A stretch of DNA of 64,000 bases from Allobosea lupini. GTDB lineage: Bacteria > Pseudomonadota > Alphaproteobacteria > Rhizobiales > Beijerinckiaceae. Numbering within the stretch: position 1 is the first letter of the stretch; every line of letters starts with the position of its first letter. This document shows positions 1 to 8,459 of this stretch, one piece after another. The stretch covers positions 62,001 through 126,000 of the forward strand of contig NZ_FOAN01000003.1 in assembly GCF_900109525.1 (NCBI RefSeq), read 5' to 3'. Below the pieces are notes generated by a model that made no database searches, was not told the origin of the DNA, and worked only from the letters and a program-made list of their open reading frames with translations. The position numbers were made by a program, and so were the translations under genes.

Positions 1-145
1 GAGAGCCCGCGCCGGTCGGATAGCCCTTGACGTCGAACAGGTCCTTGACCGCGAGCGTCAACCCGGCGAGCGGGCCTGAGGAAGCATGTTTCACCGGCGC
101 TTCGGGGTAAGGCACGAAGCAGCGGAACGGGTCGTTCTCGATCAT
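1..145 (-). CDS. Amidase, N-terminal part (cut by window start)
   Basis: The minus strand opens with ATG at 145 and stays open to the window edge, giving about 48 residues beginning MIENDPFRCFVPY. The stretch LAVKDLFDVKGYPTGAG is the typical N-terminal signature of amidase-signature hydrolases; K in AVKD is the expected catalytic lysine of the Ser-Ser-Lys triad. The short N-terminus before this motif resembles the AMI1-like indoleacetamide-type amidases rather than GatA. The serines lie outside the window. It follows the GGT-like gene by 30 bp on the same strand, so the two are probably cotranscribed. Substrate is unknown. Confidence 0.8.
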   Translation of the reverse strand, partial: MIENDPFRCFVPYPEAPVKHASSGPLAGLTLAVKDLFDVKGYPTGAGS

Positions 146-175
146 GGTTGTCTCAGATCTCCCCCAAGATCCTAA

Positions 176-1765
176 TCAGATGCCGCGGGCGTCGCCGTCC
201 GAGCGCGGGTCATGCGTCGCCTCGACATGCCCCTTCTGGTGCTTCACCAGCATGCCGGCATGGCCGAACTGGTCGGAATAGGCCTCGCTGTATTCCTCGA
301 CCGGGTGGCCGGCGGCGGTCAGCCTTGCCAGCAGCATCGGATCGAAGCGGTTCTCCAGCTTGAGCGAGATCGAGCCGGCGCCCCAGGTGCGGCCGAAGAG
401 CCAGCGCGGCGCATCGACCGCGTCGGCGACGCCCTGGCCGAAGCGGTAGCGCGACAGGATCTGCGCCTGGAATTGCGGCTGGCCGTCGCCGCCCATCGCG
501 CCGTAGCTGACGATGCGGCCATCGTCGAACCGGGCGAGCGGCGGGTTCAGCGTATGGAACGGCTTGCGGCCGGGCGTCAGTGGATTGAGCGCCTTCGCAT
601 CCAGCGAGAACGAGACGCCGCGGTTCTGCCAGTTGACCCCGGTCTTCGGCAGGACGCAGCCCGAGCCGTATTCCCAGTAGAGCGACTGGATATAGGACAC
701 CGCAAGGCCGGAGCCGTCGATCGCGCCCATCCAGATCGTGTCGCCCTCGCCGGGGCGGAACGGCCAGCTCGCGGCGCGCCTGCGGTCGATGCTGGCGGCC
801 TCGCGTTCCAGGGCCGTCTCGGTCAATAGGCTCGCCGGGTCGACCGTCATGAAGGCGGGGTCGGTGATCACCTTGTCGCGGATGGCGAGCGCCCGCTTCA
901 CCGCCTCTACCAGCCCGTGATGATGGTCGAAGCTCTCCGGCCGGGTGACGCCGAGCTTCTCGAAGATGCCGAGGATCATCAGGGCGGTGAGCCCCTGCGT
1001 CGGCGGCGGGAAATTGTAGACGGTGAGGCCCGGCAGCTTCAGCGACAGCGCCTGCACAGCCCGGGCGCGGAAGGCTTCGAGATCGGCGCGGGTGATCGGC
1101 GCGCCGATCCGGCCGAGGTCCTCGGCGAGCTCGCGGCCGATGTCGCCGCGATAGAAATCGTCGAGCCCGGCATGGGCCAACTGCTCCAGCGTCGCGCCGA
1201 GCGCTGTGGGCTTGCGGCGCTCGCCGGCCTTCGGCCGTTCTCCGTTCGGCCAAAAGAAGTCGCTGAAGCCGGGCGCCGCCTTCACGGCATCGACTTCCTG
1301 CGGCCAGGTGCGCAGCTCCGACTCCGAGATGTCGTAACCCTCCGCGCCATGGCGGATGGCGTCGGTGAGCAAATCCTTCAGTGGTAGCCTGCCGCCGAGG
1401 CTGGCGGACAAAGCGAGTGCCGCCTGCCAGCCGCCGATCGCGCCGGCGACGGTGATCGCCGCATCCGGGCCGCGCGCCGGCAGGACGTCATGCCCCTTCT
1501 CGCGATAGCGCTCGATCGTGGCGAGGCTCCCCGCCGGACCACAGGCCTCGATCGCATGGACCTTGCCGCCGGGCTCGTGCACCAGCCAGAAGCCGTCGCC
1601 GCCGATCGCGTTCATATGGGGGTAGACGACTGCGATGGTCGCGGCCATGGCGACCATCGCCTCGATCGCATTGCCGCCCTCGGCTAGGATGGCGCGCCCG
1701 GCTTCGGATGCGAGGCGGTGGGGTGCGGCGACGGCGGCCGAGTTGAAAACCGGTGAATCGGGCAT
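176..1765 (-). CDS. Gamma-glutamyltransferase family N-terminal nucleophile hydrolase
   Basis: This 529-residue protein has the GGT fold: an N-terminal SEAGRAILAEGGNAIEAMVA segment, then the NAIGGDGFW loop, and a GDT motif around residue 340 where self-cleavage would expose Thr as the nucleophile. The usual TTHxS sequence after the nucleophile is replaced by TIWMG, so it is a divergent branch and probably not a classical glutathione-cleaving GGT. No signal peptide is visible, pointing to a cytoplasmic enzyme. The early VVYPHMN and GGDGFW segments recall the oxamate amidohydrolase (HpxW) branch, and the amidase directly downstream fits a nitrogen-salvage amide-hydrolysis pair. The exact substrate is inference. 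The ATG at 1765 has only a weak ribosome binding site. Confidence 0.8.
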   Translation of the reverse strand: MPDSPVFNSAAVAAPHRLASEAGRAILAEGGNAIEAMVAMAATIAVVYPHMNAIGGDGFWLVHEPGGKVHAIEACGPAGSLATIERYREKGHDVLPARGPDAAITVAGAIGGWQAALALSASLGGRLPLKDLLTDAIRHGAEGYDISESELRTWPQEVDAVKAAPGFSDFFWPNGERPKAGERRKPTALGATLEQLAHAGLDDFYRGDIGRELAEDLGRIGAPITRADLEAFRARAVQALSLKLPGLTVYNFPPPTQGLTALMILGIFEKLGVTRPESFDHHHGLVEAVKRALAIRDKVITDPAFMTVDPASLLTETALEREAASIDRRRAASWPFRPGEGDTIWMGAIDGSGLAVSYIQSLYWEYGSGCVLPKTGVNWQNRGVSFSLDAKALNPLTPGRKPFHTLNPPLARFDDGRIVSYGAMGGDGQPQFQAQILSRYRFGQGVADAVDAPRWLFGRTWGAGSISLKLENRFDPMLLARLTAAGHPVEEYSEAYSDQFGHAGMLVKHQKGHVEATHDPRSDGDARGI

Positions 1766-1843
1766 CAGGTTCTTTTCATTCAGGCAGGCGGGACCATATG
1801 CCGGTAGGCGCGATTTTGTTGCATGCCGACGCCGGCTAGGCTA

Positions 1844-1892
1844 GAGCACGTTCCGCAAAAGTGGGGACCACTTTTGCGATCAGAACATGCTC
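1844..1892. repeat. Intergenic palindromic repeat, GAGCA-type (49 bp)
   Basis: A near-perfect hairpin: outer arms GAGCACGTTC and GAACATGCTC enclose a perfect 11-bp inner stem CGCAAAAGTGG / CCACTTTTGCG around GGA. It lies in the divergent gap between the GGT-like gene and the small membrane protein gene. Elements of this form (GAGCA...TGCTC with a CAAAAGTG-like core) are, from memory, widespread in Hyphomicrobiales genomes. There is no T-run, so it is not a standard terminator. Confidence 0.75.
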
Positions 1893-1988
1893 CAATCTAT
1901 TGATTTGGCGCGAATTCTGGTCGTTCGCCCGTTCCGGGCGACCGGAATGCGCGCCGGCGGTCCGTGCATGGGTTCCGAGGGTAAAAGC

Positions 1989-2228
1989 ATGGCGGCTGGC
2001 CGCACCAACTGGCGCAACGTGATCATGGTGGTCTCGCTCGCCATCCTGATAGCGGTCGAAATCTTTGGCGTCGCGCTGGCGTCAGGCTGGGCGCTCGCCG
2101 GCCTGTTCGAGCTCGGCCACGTCGTCGCCTATGTTCTGATGGGCCTGTTCTCGGTGCTTGCCGCCTATGGCCTTGTGAATTTCATGCGCCGGGTCGTGAA
2201 GATCGAGCGCCTGACCCATCGCGGCTGA
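1989..2228 (+). CDS. Small two-helix membrane protein, unknown function
   Basis: The 79-residue product starting MAAGRTNWRN has two clear hydrophobic segments, about residues 12-33 and 37-62, with a basic C-terminus (RRVVKIERLTHRG), so an inner-membrane hairpin is likely. The ATG at 1989 is preceded by GAGGGT at a workable spacing. In-frame starts at 1968 and 1887 would add non-hydrophobic sequence running into the palindromic repeat and are less likely. I do not recognise the family. It converges on the TRAP operon with only three bases between the stops. Confidence 0.6.
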   Translation: MAAGRTNWRNVIMVVSLAILIAVEIFGVALASGWALAGLFELGHVVAYVLMGLFSVLAAYGLVNFMRRVVKIERLTHRG

Positions 2229-2231
2229 GGT

Positions 2232-2597
2232 TCAGCCGCACGCCTTCATCACCACCGGGTCGGCATCTGCCGGCAGCAGTTCGTCGAGCGACCGGCAGCG
2301 ACTCTCCACGCAGATCCGCCAGTCGGCGGTCGCGCTGGAGCGGCGCATCACCACGTCCGGCAGCGCGGGCAGGTTCGGTTTCCAGCGCCAGAAGCCCTCG
2401 ACCAGTTTCGCGCCATCGGGCGGGTCCATGCCGGCGCCCGAGCCCTCGATGCGGGCCTCGGTTATGACGAGGCCCTCAGGCGTTTCCTGCCAGACTTCCT
2501 CCCACAGCGATTTCTGCACCGAATGCCGCCAGGACAGCGTGATCTCGCTCGCGCCGAGCGAAATCACCAGCGCGCCGGCGGCGAGGCAGATGCTCAT
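2232..2597 (-). CDS. DUF1850 protein of the TAXI-TRAP operon
   Basis: The 121-residue product begins MSICLAAGALVISLGASEITLSW with a hydrophobic N-terminus and continues with SWRHSVQKSLWEEVWQ, the pattern of the DUF1850 family, which habitually accompanies TRAP transporters of the TAXI type. The ATG (2597-2595) overlaps the stop of the TRAP permease gene by ATGA, which fixes the start and shows translational coupling. A longer reading would run through permease sequence in another frame. Its role is unknown; it may be an accessory subunit facing the periplasm. Confidence 0.75.
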   Translation of the reverse strand: MSICLAAGALVISLGASEITLSWRHSVQKSLWEEVWQETPEGLVITEARIEGSGAGMDPPDGAKLVEGFWRWKPNLPALPDVVMRRSSATADWRICVESRCRSLDELLPADADPVVMKACG

Positions 2598-4903
2598 GTC
2601 GCCGGGTGCGCGTCGGCTCTCGCCCGCCAGAGATGCTGGCCGATCATCGCGGCGGCGAGCGCAAAGCCGATCTCGTCGGTGAGCGGGACCGCCGCGACGA
2701 GGAAGGCGGCGGCGATGGCGGCGAGCGCCCTCTCCCACAGCGCAAGTGATCGCGAGAGATAGCCGACGAAGGCCGCACCCCAGAGCACCATGGCGAGCGT
2801 CGCCTTGATGGCGATGTAGGCGACGGCGAGCCAGTAGGACGCGCCGGAGAGGCCGGCGACCGGCTGCAGCATCAGCGTCGGGTCATAGACCGCCATATAG
2901 GGCACGACGAAGCCGGGCAGGGCGATCTTCACGGCCTGCACGCCGATCTTCATGCCGGAGACCTTGGCCATCGGCGCCGCCGCGAAGGCGGCGAGCGCCA
3001 CTGGCGGGGTCAGGTCGGCCATGATGCCGAAATAGAAGACGAACATGTGGCTGACGATCAGCGGCACATCGAGCTGCAGCAGGATCGGCGCGGCGAGCGA
3101 GGAGGTGATGATATAGTTCGGGATGGTCGGGATGCCCATGCCGAGGATCAGGCTGAACACCATGGTCAGGATCAGGGCGAGGAACATCGAGTTCTTGCCG
3201 ATGCCGATCAGCCAGGAGCCGAAGATGGTGCCGAGGCCGGTCAGGGTCATGGTGCCGATGACGATGCCGACGAGGGCGCAGGCGAGGCCGACCGGCAACG
3301 CCTGGCGGGCGCCATCGGCGAGCGCTTCGATGCAGCTCCGCAGGACTTCGCGGCCGGAGGCGCCGCGCAGCACGTTCCAGATCACCAGAGCGAGCACGAC
3401 GAGCAGCACGGTCGCGATGCTGACGCTCATCGAGGCCGCGCAGATCAGGCCGAAGCCGACCCAGAAGACGACACGCAGGGCCGGTGTCGTCAGTCCGGCC
3501 GAGACGGCCAGAGCCAGGATCAGCGCGACGGTGAGCGCAAGGCCGATCGCCCCGGCGAAGAGCGGGGTGAAGCCGGCGAAGAGCAGCACGACCAGCACAA
3601 GCAGCGGCGCGATCAGGTACCAGTGCCGGCGCAGTTCCTCTCGGGCGCTCGGCAGTTCGGATTTCGGCAGGCCGCGCAGGCCGAGCTTGCCGGCCTCCAG
3701 ATGCACCGCCCAGTAGCAGGCGGCGAAATAGAGCAGCGCCGGGATGATCGCCGCCTCGACGATCTTGGAATAGGGCACGTCGATCGTCTCGGCCATGATG
3801 AAGGCGACGGCGCCCATCACCGGCGGCATGATCTGGCCGCCCATGGACGAGGTCGCCTCGACGCCGCCGGCAAAGGCGCCGTTGAAGCCGGAGCGCTTCA
3901 TCAGGGGAATGGTGAACTGGCCCGACGCCACGACATTGGCGACGCCCGAGCCGGAGACCGTGCCCATCAAGGCCGAGGAGGCGACGCAGACCTTGCCCGG
4001 CCCGCCCTGCTTGCCGCCGAACACCGCCATCGACAGGTCGTTGAAGAAGTCGATCACGCCGGCGCGTTCCATGAAGGCGCCAAACAGGATGAACAGGAAG
4101 ATGAAGGTGGCGGAGACGGCGGTCGGGGTCGAGTAGAGCCCTTCCGTGCCGAAGGCCATCTGCTCGATGACCTGCTCCAGGCTGTAGCCACGATGGTCGT
4201 AAGGGGCGGGCAGGTAATTGCCGAACAGGCAGTAGGCGAGGAAGGTGCCGGCTACCAGCGGCAGGGCGATGCCCATGGCGCGCCAGACCAAGAGGAACAG
4301 CACGATCAGGGCGCTGATGCCGACGACCATGTCGGCATGGGTCAGCTCGCCCGCCCGGTTCACCAGCTCGTTGTAGTTCCACCAGTGATAGAGGCCGAGC
4401 GTAAAGCCGACGATGCCGACCGCCCACCAGAAGATGCGTGCCGGCGGCGAGGTCTCGTCGGCATTGGCGAGCAACCCGCAGGCGGTCAGGCAGAGGAAGC
4501 CGACATGGAGGGTGCGCAGCACCTGGTTCGGCAAGGTGCCGGTATAGAGCGAGACCAGCTCGAAGGCGCCGAACAGGGTGAGAAAGGCGAGGATCGCCTC
4601 GATGTTCGCCCTGCCCCGCGCGGCGCCGAGCAGGATCCAGACCAACCAGAGCGCAAAGGCGATGCGGATCAGCAGGATCGGGGTCAGCCAGGACAGCGAC
4701 GGCACGATCCGGAAATCGAGCGGGATGCCGAAGGCGGTGACGATCTGGAAGGCGGAGAAGGCGACGGCGATCCAGAACAGCAGGCGGCCCTTCCAGCCTG
4801 TGCCGAAGGTCGCCGGCAGGCCGTGTTCCGGGTCATGCGGCACGGCCGGTGCGGTGCCGGCAGTGTCCGGCACGGCCAGGGGCCTGCTGGTTTCGTTGCT
4901 CAT
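2594..4903 (-). CDS. TRAP transporter permease, fused 4TM/12TM subunits (TAXI type)
   Basis: A 769-residue polytopic inner-membrane protein. The first ~200 residues correspond to the small (DctQ-like) subunit and the rest to the large DctM-like subunit, fused as in TAXI-TRAP systems. Visible DctM landmarks are GSGVANVVASGQFTIPLM, GGVEATSSMGGQIMPPVMG and MGIPTIPNY, which belong to the conserved glycine-rich loops. It imports an organic acid-type solute using an ion gradient, fed by the TAXI binding protein encoded just upstream. It overlaps the DUF1850 gene by 4 bp. The substrate cannot be told from sequence. Confidence 0.92.
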   Translation of the reverse strand: MSNETSRPLAVPDTAGTAPAVPHDPEHGLPATFGTGWKGRLLFWIAVAFSAFQIVTAFGIPLDFRIVPSLSWLTPILLIRIAFALWLVWILLGAARGRANIEAILAFLTLFGAFELVSLYTGTLPNQVLRTLHVGFLCLTACGLLANADETSPPARIFWWAVGIVGFTLGLYHWWNYNELVNRAGELTHADMVVGISALIVLFLLVWRAMGIALPLVAGTFLAYCLFGNYLPAPYDHRGYSLEQVIEQMAFGTEGLYSTPTAVSATFIFLFILFGAFMERAGVIDFFNDLSMAVFGGKQGGPGKVCVASSALMGTVSGSGVANVVASGQFTIPLMKRSGFNGAFAGGVEATSSMGGQIMPPVMGAVAFIMAETIDVPYSKIVEAAIIPALLYFAACYWAVHLEAGKLGLRGLPKSELPSAREELRRHWYLIAPLLVLVVLLFAGFTPLFAGAIGLALTVALILALAVSAGLTTPALRVVFWVGFGLICAASMSVSIATVLLVVLALVIWNVLRGASGREVLRSCIEALADGARQALPVGLACALVGIVIGTMTLTGLGTIFGSWLIGIGKNSMFLALILTMVFSLILGMGIPTIPNYIITSSLAAPILLQLDVPLIVSHMFVFYFGIMADLTPPVALAAFAAAPMAKVSGMKIGVQAVKIALPGFVVPYMAVYDPTLMLQPVAGLSGASYWLAVAYIAIKATLAMVLWGAAFVGYLSRSLALWERALAAIAAAFLVAAVPLTDEIGFALAAAMIGQHLWRARADAHPAT

Positions 4904-4960
4904 GCCTCTTCCCCGTCCCCGTCGCGCTTATGCGCGGTCGTTCTTTGATCGGCTAACGCA

Positions 4961-4986
4961 AGCGGGGCCGGTCGTCCGGCCCCGCT
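4961..4986 (-). terminator. Intercistronic hairpin between TAXI binding protein and permease
   Basis: A perfect 11-bp stem (AGCGGGGCCGG / CCGGCCCCGCT) with a 4-base loop lies in the 105-bp gap between the binding-protein gene and its permease gene. There is no strong T-run. A partial terminator or an RNA-stabilising structure that keeps binding-protein mRNA in excess over permease mRNA would fit its position; this is inference. Confidence 0.6.
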
Positions 4987-5008
4987 GATGGCGAATCTGC
5001 CAATAGGC

Positions 5009-5974
5009 TCAGGAACCGACCTTCAGGCCCTTTTCCTTGAAATAGCGCGCAGCGCCGGGGTGCAGCGGCAGCGGCATGCCTTCGAGCGCGCTCTCGAGCT
5101 TGATCGAGCGCGCGGCGGCATGGGCGGCGGCGAGGTCGGGCAGGCTGTCGAAGACGGCCTTGGTCATCTGGTAGACCGTCTCCTCCTTCACGCCCTCGTG
5201 GGTGACGAGGTAGTTGACGACGGCGGCGGCGGGCACCGCCGCAGTCTGGCCGGTATAGGTGTTGGCCGGGATCGAGACCTTGACGAAGGGCGGGCCGGCC
5301 TTGTCGACCACGGCGGCGGGCACCTCGACCACGGTGATTTCGACCGAGGTCGCGAGGTCGCGCAGCGAGGCGACGCCGAGGCCGGCCGATTGCAGGGTGG
5401 CGTCGAGCTGGCGGTTCTTCATGAGCTCGACCGATTCGGCGAAGGGCAGGTACTCGATCTTGCCGAGATCCTTGTAGGACATGCCGGCGGCCGCGAGGAT
5501 GGCGCGGGCGTTGAGCTCGGTGCCGGATTTCGGCGCGCCGACCGAAAGCCGCTTGCCCTTGAGGTCGGCCAGGGTCTTGATGCCGCTGTCCTTCGAGGCG
5601 ACGATCTGGACATAGTTCGGGTAGATCGCGGTGATGCCGCGCAGCTTCTTCAGCGGACTCTTGAAGCCGGCCTCCTCGTCGCCCTTCCAGGCCGCGTCGA
5701 GCGAATCGCCGAGGGTGAAGGCGATCTCGCCCTTGCCCTGCTGCAGCAATTGCAGGTTCTCGACCGAGGCCTTGGTCGCCTGAACGGTCGGGCGGACGTT
5801 CTGGATCTTCTCGCCGTAGATCTTCGAGAGCGCGACGCCGAGCGGGTAGTAGACGCCCGAGGTGCCGCCGGTCAGCACGTTGATGAAATCCTGCGCACGC
5901 GCCGCCATAGGCGTGGCGGCGAGGGTGAGCGCGGCAATACCGGCCAGGGCCCGGCGATGAAGCGAAATAGACAT
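5009..5974 (-). CDS. TAXI family TRAP transporter solute-binding protein
   Basis: The 321-residue protein has a signal peptide (MSISLHRRALAGIAALTLAATPMAARAQD, cleavage near residue 28) and the TAXI signature VLTGGTSGVYYPLG, followed by LKGKRLSVGAPKSGTELNARAIL. It is the periplasmic solute receptor for the fused TRAP permease downstream. The start ATG at 5974 is preceded by GGGAGGA, an excellent ribosome binding site. A much longer open frame continues upstream, but it is antisense to the opgG gene and is not coding. It is the first gene of the operon binding protein - permease - DUF1850. Confidence 0.92.
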   Translation of the reverse strand: MSISLHRRALAGIAALTLAATPMAARAQDFINVLTGGTSGVYYPLGVALSKIYGEKIQNVRPTVQATKASVENLQLLQQGKGEIAFTLGDSLDAAWKGDEEAGFKSPLKKLRGITAIYPNYVQIVASKDSGIKTLADLKGKRLSVGAPKSGTELNARAILAAAGMSYKDLGKIEYLPFAESVELMKNRQLDATLQSAGLGVASLRDLATSVEITVVEVPAAVVDKAGPPFVKVSIPANTYTGQTAAVPAAAVVNYLVTHEGVKEETVYQMTKAVFDSLPDLAAAHAAARSIKLESALEGMPLPLHPGAARYFKEKGLKVGS

Positions 5975-6211
5975 GAATCCTCCCGAGAGACGAAAGACCG
6001 CATCCCGGCTCTCAAGGCCGGCTGACGCTGTTGTAGGACGCTTGCGGGCAAAAAGGGAACCCGCGCCAATGGGATAAGAGGCCGGCGCGTCGCCTTTCCG
6101 CGCGATTTTCGCCCTGCTCGCGCCAGGAAGCTGCGGAGATTGCCCTCGCCGGCTGGACAGGCTAGCCGGAAACACCAACTGTCGATCTTCCCCGATGGAG
6201 CGCCCCGCCCG

Positions 6212-7834
6212 ATGCAACCGCGACAGCCGACCATACCTCTGATCGACCGCCGCACATTGCTCGCGGGTGCCGCCGGTACGGCCGCTCTCGCCGCAGCCGG
6301 TTTCTCCGGCACGGCGCTGGCGCAGCAGGGCCTGAAGCTCGGCGCCGCCGAGGCGTTCTCCTTCGAAGGGTTGAAGGCGCGGGCCCGCGATCTCGCCGCC
6401 AAGCCGTATGAGGCGCCGCCGAACCCCAAGCCTGACGTGCTCGAGAAGATCGACTACGACGCCCACGGCAAGATCAAGTTCAAGCCGGAGCTGGCGCTCT
6501 GGGCCAATGGCCCGTCGCCCTGGCCGGTGACCTTCTTCCATCTCGGCCGCTACTTCCAGAAGCCCGTGCGCATGCATGTCCTCGACGACGGCAAGGCGCG
6601 CGAGATCGTCTACGACGAGAGCTATTTCGAGATGCCGGCCGACTCCCCGGCGAAGCAGTTGCCTCCAGGCGCGGGCTTCGCCGGCTTTCGCTTCCAGGAG
6701 AGCCGCTCCGGCCATCCCGGCCGCAAGGGCGAGAAGCTCGACTGGCAGAAGAACGACTGGGTCGCCTTCCTCGGCGCCTCCTATTTCCGCGCCATCGGCG
6801 AGCTCTACCAGTACGGGCTCTCGGCCCGCGGCCTTGCGGTCGATCCGGCGGTCGGCGACCGGCCGGAGGAGTTCCCCGATTTCACCCATGTCTGGCTCGA
6901 GACACCCGGCGAGGCGGCCGAGCATGTCGTGGTCTACGCCCTGCTCTCGGGACCGAGCGTCTCGGGCGCCTTCCGCTTCCGCATGCATCGCGGCAAGGGC
7001 GTCGACATGGAGATCGAGCAGGAGTTGCACCTGCGCAATGATGTCGCGCGGCTCGGCATCGCACCACTGACCTCGATGTACTGGTATTCCGAGACCGGCA
7101 AGGCGACCATGGTCGACTGGCGGCCGGAGGTGCACGATTCCGACGGGCTCGCGCTCTGGACCGGCAGCGGCGAGCGCGCCTGGCGCCCGCTCAACAATCC
7201 GCAGCGTACTGTCGCCTCGTCCTTCGTCGACGACAACCCGCGCGGCTTTGGCCTGATGCAGCGCGACCGCGCCTTCGACCACTATATGGACGGCGTCTAC
7301 TACGAGCGCCGGCCGAGCCTGTGGATCGAGACGCTCGGCCAATGGGGCAAGGGCGCGGTCCAGCTGATCGAGATCCCGACCGACGACGAGATCCACGACA
7401 ACATCGTCGCCATGTGGGTGCCGGAAGCTCGCGCCAAGGCCGGCAATTCCTATAATTTCCGCTATCGCCTGCATTGGCTCGCCGACGAGCCCTTCCCGCC
7501 GACGCTCGGCCGCGTCGTCGCGACGAGGCTCGGCAATGGCGGCCAGCCCGGCACGGCGAGGCCCAAGGGCGTGCGCAAGTTCATGCTGGAGTTCAGGGGG
7601 CCGGCGCTCGAGGACATCCCGTTCGGGATCAAGCCCGAGGTCGTGCTCTCGGCCTCGCGCGGTACCTTCTCCTACATCTTCGCCGAAGCCGTGCCGAACG
7701 ATATCCCCGGCCACTGGCGGGCGCAGTTCGACCTCACCGTCGACGGCACCGACCCTGTGGAGATGCGCTGCTTCCTGCGCGGCGGCGACAAGGTGCTGAC
7801 CGAGACCTGGCTCTACCAGTACTGGCCGGCCTGA
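6212..7834 (+). CDS. Glucan biosynthesis protein OpgG/OpgD (MdoG family), Tat-exported
   Basis: A 540-residue periplasmic protein for synthesis of osmoregulated periplasmic glucans. After the start MQPRQPTIPLIDRRTLLAG comes a twin-arginine signal (DRRTLLAG then a hydrophobic stretch to ALAQQG). Typical family sequence follows: FSFEGLKARARDLA, FKPELALWA, FFHLGRYFQKPVRMHVL, GFAGFRF and DNPRGFGLMQRDR. The Tat signal resembles OpgD, but the family split between OpgG and OpgD is not resolvable here, so no symbol is given. An in-frame start at 6140 would add 24 residues with no signal character. It converges on the 87-aa gene with a palindromic repeat in between. No opgH is visible. Confidence 0.88.
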   Translation: MQPRQPTIPLIDRRTLLAGAAGTAALAAAGFSGTALAQQGLKLGAAEAFSFEGLKARARDLAAKPYEAPPNPKPDVLEKIDYDAHGKIKFKPELALWANGPSPWPVTFFHLGRYFQKPVRMHVLDDGKAREIVYDESYFEMPADSPAKQLPPGAGFAGFRFQESRSGHPGRKGEKLDWQKNDWVAFLGASYFRAIGELYQYGLSARGLAVDPAVGDRPEEFPDFTHVWLETPGEAAEHVVVYALLSGPSVSGAFRFRMHRGKGVDMEIEQELHLRNDVARLGIAPLTSMYWYSETGKATMVDWRPEVHDSDGLALWTGSGERAWRPLNNPQRTVASSFVDDNPRGFGLMQRDRAFDHYMDGVYYERRPSLWIETLGQWGKGAVQLIEIPTDDEIHDNIVAMWVPEARAKAGNSYNFRYRLHWLADEPFPPTLGRVVATRLGNGGQPGTARPKGVRKFMLEFRGPALEDIPFGIKPEVVLSASRGTFSYIFAEAVPNDIPGHWRAQFDLTVDGTDPVEMRCFLRGGDKVLTETWLYQYWPA

Positions 7835-7840
7835 GCCGAG

Positions 7841-7929
7841 CCGTCATTGCGAGGAGTGCAGCGACGAAGCAATCCCGAGGCCGCAGAGCGCGACGACACC
7901 GGATTGCTTCGCTGCGCTCGCAATGACGG
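7841..7929. repeat. Palindromic repeat, CGTCATTGCGAG-type (89 bp)
   Basis: Long imperfect inverted repeat: CCGTCATTGCGAG with GCGACGAAGCAATCC on the left, and GGATTGCTTCGCTGC with CTCGCAATGACGG on the right. It fills the gap between the convergent opgG/D and 87-aa genes. The sequence type (CGTCATTGCGAGG...GAAGCAATCC) is one I recognise as a very abundant intergenic element in Hyphomicrobiales. The folded RNA may serve both genes as a 3' end. Confidence 0.8.
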
Positions 7930-7935
7930 TTCAAA

Positions 7936-8199
7936 CTAGCCCTCGATCTGGCGCTTCTGGACGCGGTCGACCGAGACGAAGAGCGTATTGGCCGCGCCGG
8001 GCTCGACGCAGAACACGTCGAAGCTCGGCGCCTGCGGATCGTCGGCTGGCATGTGCAGGGTCGCCGAGCCCTTGCGGCCGGCAAAGGCCATGACCTTGAA
8101 GCTCAACCCGTCCGGCAGGCAAATCTCGATCGCATCGGCTGCGATCTCGGTCGCGACGCCATTGCGTATCGCTTTGAAGGTCACCCGCTCGGCGCTCAC
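7936..8199 (-). CDS. Hypothetical protein, 87 aa
   Basis: The 87-residue product MSAERVTFKAIRNGVATEIA... is soluble, predicted beta-rich, with no signal or membrane segment. It opens with ATG at 8199 and ends TAG at 7936. I do not recognise the family. It is divergent from the zinc locus, whose first gene starts 114 bp away, so the two share an upstream region, but its own promoter is not evident. Confidence 0.55.
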   Translation of the reverse strand: MSAERVTFKAIRNGVATEIAADAIEICLPDGLSFKVMAFAGRKGSATLHMPADDPQAPSFDVFCVEPGAANTLFVSVDRVQKRQIEG

Positions 8200-8292
8200 C
8201 GGCCTGCTCCTGTTCGGATATCGTCGACGGTGCCGATAACGCAGTGGCGTTGCGCTCGATGCAAGGGTGATCGTGCTTGCTCCTGAACGAGC

Positions 8293-8314
8293 GTAATATT
8301 ATATCATTTACTAT
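8293..8314 (+). promoter_or_regulatory. Putative Zur-type operator before the zinc locus
   Basis: An AT-rich 22-bp stretch, beginning GTAATATTATAT, sits in otherwise GC-rich DNA and overlaps the start codon of the 48-aa gene at 8313. It aligns without gaps to a second stretch at 10229-10250 before aztC (15 of 22 identical positions, by eye). Both carry a left half-site like TGTTATA of alphaproteobacterial Zur boxes and a weaker right half. Assignment to Zur is inference from the zinc genes; the regulator gene is not in this window. Confidence 0.5.
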
Positions 8315-8459
8315 GGCTCATGATCACGCCCACCATCGCCAGCCTGTCGCCGAGGTTCCCGGCTGGTCGCTGCTGCGGCTGTCGGCCGGGCAAAGGCTCG
8401 GTCTGGCAACCGGCGTGATCCTGCTGCTCTGGGCGGCGACCCTCGCCGTTATCGTGTGA
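8313..8459 (+). CDS. His-rich 48-aa single-helix membrane protein of the zinc locus
   Basis: The 48-residue product starts MAHDHAHHRQPVAEVPG, with four His among the first eight residues, and ends in one membrane helix (LGLATGVILLLWAATLAVIV). A metal-binding cytoplasmic or periplasmic tip anchored in the inner membrane is the simplest reading. It is the first gene of the azt operon; its stop overlaps the GTG start of aztA (GTGA). No ribosome binding site precedes the ATG, because the putative operator occupies that place, so translation from a leaderless or very short leader mRNA is possible. An upstream TTG at 8277 is less likely. Confidence 0.65.
   Translation: MAHDHAHHRQPVAEVPGWSLLRLSAGQRLGLATGVILLLWAATLAVIV

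Noticed and set aside
5977-7714. A long minus-strand frame running from the TAXI receptor upstream across the glucan gene (about 580 extra codons)
   Set aside because: It is antisense to opgG/D, whose product is clearly recognised, and its sequence has no family features. The receptor starts at 5974 with a signal peptide and a GGGAGGA site. High GC content keeps such frames open.
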